The notes under the pieces: generated by a model
Databases searched by the model: none
What the model was told of the DNA's origin: nothing
The model's input: only the letters and a program-made list of their open reading frames with translations
NCBI GenBank assembly: GCA_021298815.1
Contig: JAJTHE010000044.1
Location: 1-45,894, forward strand
Direction of reading: 5' to 3'
DNA from: Betaproteobacteria bacterium
GTDB taxonomy: Bacteria > Pseudomonadota > Gammaproteobacteria > Burkholderiales > CAIKXV01
Length of the DNA stretch: 45,894 nt
Shown: positions 43,218 to 45,894 of the stretch, in pieces
Position numbering within the stretch: the first letter of the stretch is position 1
Layout of the letters: each line of letters starts with the position of its first letter
Program-made: the position numbers and the translations under genes

Positions 43218-44249
43218 TCAGGCCCGCGCGGCCGGTGTTGCCGGCCCTGCGCCGGTTCCGCCCGCCCCGCCGGTGGCGGCCGCGGCTGCGGCTGCGTCGA
43301 TCGCCTTCACCGTCGCGAGCGAGGGCCGTGCATGTCCGTCTCCCTTGAGCGGCAGTCCGGCGGGCAGGTGCCACTCGCTGAAGCGGTTCACCCGGAAGTT
43401 GCGCGGCTTCCAGCGCTCGGTGACGTAGTCGGGATCGCAGAAGTACTCGATCGCACCGCCGAGCGGGTTGCGGAAGTACCAGAAGTAGGCCGAGGAGATC
43501 GGATGGCGGCCCGGGCCGATCTCGGTCGTCCAGCCCTGGCGGGCGAAGGCCATGCCGCCACCGAACACCTCGTGCACGTCGCCGACCTCGAACGCCACGT
43601 GGTGCAGGTCGGTCTTTCCGGTGCGGCTCGTCATGAAGAACAGGTTGTGGTGCTCGCTGCGCTTCGCCCAGCGCAGGAACACGCCGGCGCCGCCGACATA
43701 GCGGTCGGACAGCCAGAAGCCCAGCCGGTCGCGGTAGAAGGCCTCGGCGCGGCGGGTATCGGTGACCGCGAACACGATGTGGCCGATCTTCGACGGGCGT
43801 GCGCCCTCGGCGTACGCGGTCGCCTCGCGGTCCACGCGGGCGCGTCCCTCGGGCCGGTTCCACACGGTGGTCGGCCGGGTCGCGGCCCTGCGCGGCTTCC
43901 AGACGCGCACCCCGAAGGCGATGCCCAGGTCGTCGGTCGAACGGACGGTGCCGTCGGCGTCGCGTGTCACCTCCCGGTCGCGCGCGAGGTCGGCGGCGAT
44001 CGCATCGCGCCGCGCGGCGGTGGCCACGCCGAACACCACCTCGCGGAAGGAAGAGCCGCCCTCGAGCCGGGGTGGCAGGCCTGGCGTGCCGTCCGGGCGG
44101 ACCTCGATCCGGTTCCCGGTGGTCGTCTCGAACACCAGCCGGGTCCGCGTCGCCGACACCTTCGTCAGTCCCCAGTCGGTGAACAGGCGGCGCGCCTCGG
44201 CCATGTCGGCGGCCGTGTAGGTGATCGATGCGATGCCGGTGAAATCCAT
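43218..44249 (-). CDS. Extradiol-dioxygenase-like VOC protein
   Basis: 343 residues with two VOC modules. The C-terminal module has the ligand pattern of type I extradiol dioxygenases: His157 in KIGHIVFAVTDT, His216/217 in DLHHVAFEVGDV and Glu268 in GGAIEYFCD. The fold and length (extradiol enzymes about 290-320) fit ring cleavage, with a Gly/Ala-rich tail of about 40 residues added. AGGGGAA precedes the ATG at 44249. It heads an operon with an alpha/beta hydrolase, a Bug receptor and an aconitase-like pair, the order expected for a ring-cleavage pathway. Other VOC functions remain possible because the first module is only weakly kept. Confidence 0.88.
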   Translation of the reverse strand: MDFTGIASITYTAADMAEARRLFTDWGLTKVSATRTRLVFETTTGNRIEVRPDGTPGLPPRLEGGSSFREVVFGVATAARRDAIAADLARDREVTRDADGTVRSTDDLGIAFGVRVWKPRRAATRPTTVWNRPEGRARVDREATAYAEGARPSKIGHIVFAVTDTRRAEAFYRDRLGFWLSDRYVGGAGVFLRWAKRSEHHNLFFMTSRTGKTDLHHVAFEVGDVHEVFGGGMAFARQGWTTEIGPGRHPISSAYFWYFRNPLGGAIEYFCDPDYVTERWKPRNFRVNRFSEWHLPAGLPLKGDGHARPSLATVKAIDAAAAAAATGGAGGTGAGPATPAARA

Positions 44250-44556
44250 CGGTTTTCCCCTGTGGAGCGTGGACCCGCCCGTTGACGAGATGCGCGGCGC
44301 GATTATGTACCGGCTGCGGCCACCGCGGCGACCCGCGTCCGGGGGGAGGATGATCGCCGCCCGGTCCCGCATCTGGCATCATCGAACGCAGGCGCAGGGG
44401 CGCAGAAGAACGGTCGGGCCATGCGCCGGATGCGCGCCAGCCCGACGCCCCCGCGCGTCTGCACTACAGGAGGAGCAGCATGCACATCGCCAGTCCCGCA
44501 GGGACGCCGGTGTCCAGGGGTTCGCCGCGCGCCTGTCCGCTCGCCCGGGCAGGCCG
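44250..44556. other. Divergent intergenic region with a leader-peptide-like frame
   Basis: 307 bases between the VOC gene and the ATP-grasp ligase gene. It should hold both promoters; no convincing -35/-10 pair was found. The right part contains a short coupled reading frame (44480-44560), described separately. Confidence 0.6.
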
Positions 44557-44560
44557 ATGA
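44480..44560 (+). CDS. 26-codon leader-like open frame coupled to the ligase gene
   Basis: AGGAGGAG, the best ribosome binding site in the region, stands before the ATG at 44480. The frame gives MHIASPAGTPVSRGSPRACP then LARAGR and stops at TGA 44558-44560, overlapping the ATG of the ligase gene as ATGA. The ligase ATG itself has no good site. The small frame may therefore be an upstream leader that feeds ribosomes to the ligase, or the remains of a lost first gene, or a frameshifted N-terminal extension. The peptide itself resembles nothing I know. Confidence 0.45.
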   Translation: MHIASPAGTPVSRGSPRACPLARAGR

Positions 44561-45771
44561 TCGCGCTCACCGAGGACCTCGCCAAGGCATTCCTGCGGGA
44601 TCGCGGATTGCCCGTGCCTGCCGGCGAAGCCGCCGATGGCGCAGACGCCGCCTGGCGCATCGCCACCGCGCTCGGCGGCGCGGCGGTGGTCAAGGCGCTG
44701 GTGCCCACCGGCCGGCGCGGACTCGCCGGTGCGGTGCGCCTGACCGACTCGGCCGACGCCGCGCGTGCCGCCGCGGAAGCCCTGTTCGGCAGCCAGGTCG
44801 GCGAGTACCTCGTCGAGCAGGTCTATGTCGAAGCCCTCGAGCCGATCGCCGCCGAACTGTACCTGTCCTTCGTCCTCGATCGCTATCCGCCGCGGATCAT
44901 CGCCAGCGCCCGCGGCGGGGTGGACATCGAGCAGACGCATCGCGAGGCGCCCGGTGACATCCATGCGATGGACATCGATCCTGGCGCTGGCCTGCGGCCC
45001 TGGGAAGCGGTGCAGTTGTGGGAGCGCTGCGGCATCGAGTCGGCCCGGCTGCCCGCGCTCGCCGACCTGACGGTCCGCCTGTGGCAGTCCTTCGTGGCGG
45101 CCGACGGACTGGTGATGGAAATCAACCCGGTCGCGCTGCGCACCGATGGTCGGTTCTCGATCGTCGGCGCGATGCTCGGCATCGACGATGCGGCGCTCGC
45201 CCGGCATCCGCGCTGGCAATCGGTGGCGAGCGAGCTGTCCACCCGCGGCGGCCGGCGCGCCAATGCGCGCGAGCGGTCGGTGCTCGAGGCCAATGCGCGG
45301 GTGCCTGGCGCGGTATTCCGCTACACCGAGCTCCAGGGCGATATCGGCTTCTTCGTCGGGGGCGGTGGCGCGAGCCTGTTCCAGCACGACCTGATGCTGG
45401 CGCTGGGTGCCCGTCCGGCCAACCACCTCGACGCGACGCCAGGCGCAGGCTGGAAGGAGAAGATGGCCGCGGTGGTCGATGCGATCCTCGCCCGTCCCGG
45501 CGTGCGCGGGCTGCTGATCAGCTACAACTTCCTGCAGTTGATCAACGTCGACGAACGCATGCGCCTGATCGTCGACCACCTGAAGGCGCGGCAGGTCGAT
45601 CCGACCGCCTTCCCGATCGTGGTGCGGCTGTTCGGCCCCGGCGAGGCGCGCGCCCGCGAGATCGCCGAAGAACTGCCCGGCCTGGTGTACATGCCGCCGA
45701 TGTCGCCGATCGAGGATGCGGTGGCCCGGATCGTCGAACTGACCGGTGGTCCGCGCGAGGGGGCGGCGTGA
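44557..45771 (+). CDS. ATP-grasp acyl-CoA ligase beta subunit (SucC-like)
   Basis: 404 residues from the ATG at 44557, which overlaps the leader frame stop. It begins ALTEDLAKAFLRDRGLPVPA, the typical ATP-grasp N-terminus of succinyl-CoA-ligase beta subunits, with VVKALVPTGRRGLAGAVRL, LVEQVYVEALEPIAAELYLS, VMEINPVALRTDGRF, FVGGGGASLFQHDLMLALGA (CoA-ligase domain) and LLISYNFLQLINVDERMR. The next gene, a SucD-like alpha subunit, starts inside its stop codon (GTGA). The degree of divergence and the catabolic context favour a malyl-CoA- or other acyl-CoA-forming ligase over the citric-acid-cycle enzyme, but this is inference. Confidence 0.88.
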   Translation: MIALTEDLAKAFLRDRGLPVPAGEAADGADAAWRIATALGGAAVVKALVPTGRRGLAGAVRLTDSADAARAAAEALFGSQVGEYLVEQVYVEALEPIAAELYLSFVLDRYPPRIIASARGGVDIEQTHREAPGDIHAMDIDPGAGLRPWEAVQLWERCGIESARLPALADLTVRLWQSFVAADGLVMEINPVALRTDGRFSIVGAMLGIDDAALARHPRWQSVASELSTRGGRRANARERSVLEANARVPGAVFRYTELQGDIGFFVGGGGASLFQHDLMLALGARPANHLDATPGAGWKEKMAAVVDAILARPGVRGLLISYNFLQLINVDERMRLIVDHLKARQVDPTAFPIVVRLFGPGEARAREIAEELPGLVYMPPMSPIEDAVARIVELTGGPREGAA

Positions 45772-45894
45772 GCATACTGATCGATGCGGATACGCGCGTG
45801 CTGGTGCAGGGGATCACCGGTTCCCAGGCCAGGCGCGACGTCGCGCACTGCCGCGCCTATGGCACGCGGATCGCCTGCGGCGTCACGCCCGGCC
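45768..45894 (+). CDS. SucD-like acyl-CoA ligase alpha subunit (start only)
   Basis: The first 42 codons are visible before the window ends. The GTG start overlaps the TGA of the beta gene. MSILIDADTRVLVQGITGSQ followed by ARRDVAHCRAYGTRIACGVT and PG matches the N-terminus of succinyl-CoA ligase alpha subunits, with the TGSQ CoA-binding loop and GVTPG. The active-site phosphohistidine lies beyond the end of the window. Confidence 0.9.
   Translation, partial: MSILIDADTRVLVQGITGSQARRDVAHCRAYGTRIACGVTPG

Overview
The window reads as a chromosomal segment of a GC-rich betaproteobacterium, most likely of the order Burkholderiales. The evidence is the high GC content, the run of Bug/TctC-type periplasmic receptors (six intact and one decayed), the folB-plsY-tsaD housekeeping block, and exosortase-type PEP-CTERM sorting tails. 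No RNA gene, CRISPR array, insertion sequence or replication origin was seen.

Layout. Positions 1-3416 hold the last codons of a XerD-type recombinase, a Bug receptor, folB, plsY and tsaD. Positions 3532-6881 (minus strand) hold two translationally coupled cyclic-di-GMP proteins: a DUF3391/HD-GYP protein with an altered HD motif and an EAL protein with an eroded GGDEF part. Positions 7209-10616 hold an NDP-forming acyl-CoA synthetase and an acyl-CoA dehydrogenase. A broken Bug gene follows (10759-11389), then a 458-residue protein I do not recognise, an SDR dehydrogenase, a ThDP enzyme starting at TTG, and two Bug receptors (11773-18019).

Positions 18065-27356 (minus strand) form the main catabolic block. 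In transcription order it runs: GntR/FCD regulator, cysteine-dioxygenase-like cupin, MDR oxidoreductase, PaaI-type thioesterase, UbiD-type decarboxylase, RidA, Rieske dioxygenase alpha and beta subunits, D-2-hydroxyacid dehydrogenase, a second RidA, and a VOC protein. It is divergent from a Bug receptor coupled to a VanZ-type membrane protein. The set suggests uptake of an aromatic or related carboxylate followed by ring oxygenation and decarboxylation. Ferredoxin, reductase, cis-diol dehydrogenase and the UbiX flavin prenyltransferase are not in the window.

Positions 29490-37510 hold an amidase (minus), a molybdenum hydroxylase in large-medium-small order (plus), a VOC protein, a PEP-CTERM gene broken by an amber codon, and a FAD aromatic hydroxylase (minus). 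Such enzymes are typical of N-heteroaromatic or aromatic degradation. Positions 37745-44249 hold a Bug receptor, then a minus-strand series: extradiol-like VOC enzyme, alpha/beta hydrolase, Bug receptor, a strongly divergent aconitase-type large and small subunit pair, and a small membrane-anchored protein. The window ends in an ATP-grasp acyl-CoA ligase subunit coupled to the start of a SucD-like subunit.

Overall this looks like a mosaic of small substrate-specific catabolic modules, most with their own Bug receptor, beside a housekeeping block. The best candidates for undescribed biology are the GntR-controlled Rieske/UbiD/RidA block, the unrecognised protein at 11773-13149, and the aconitase-like pair that lacks family signature residues. 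A short-repeat family built on GGGGTCAG / CTGACCCC occurs at three intergenic sites.
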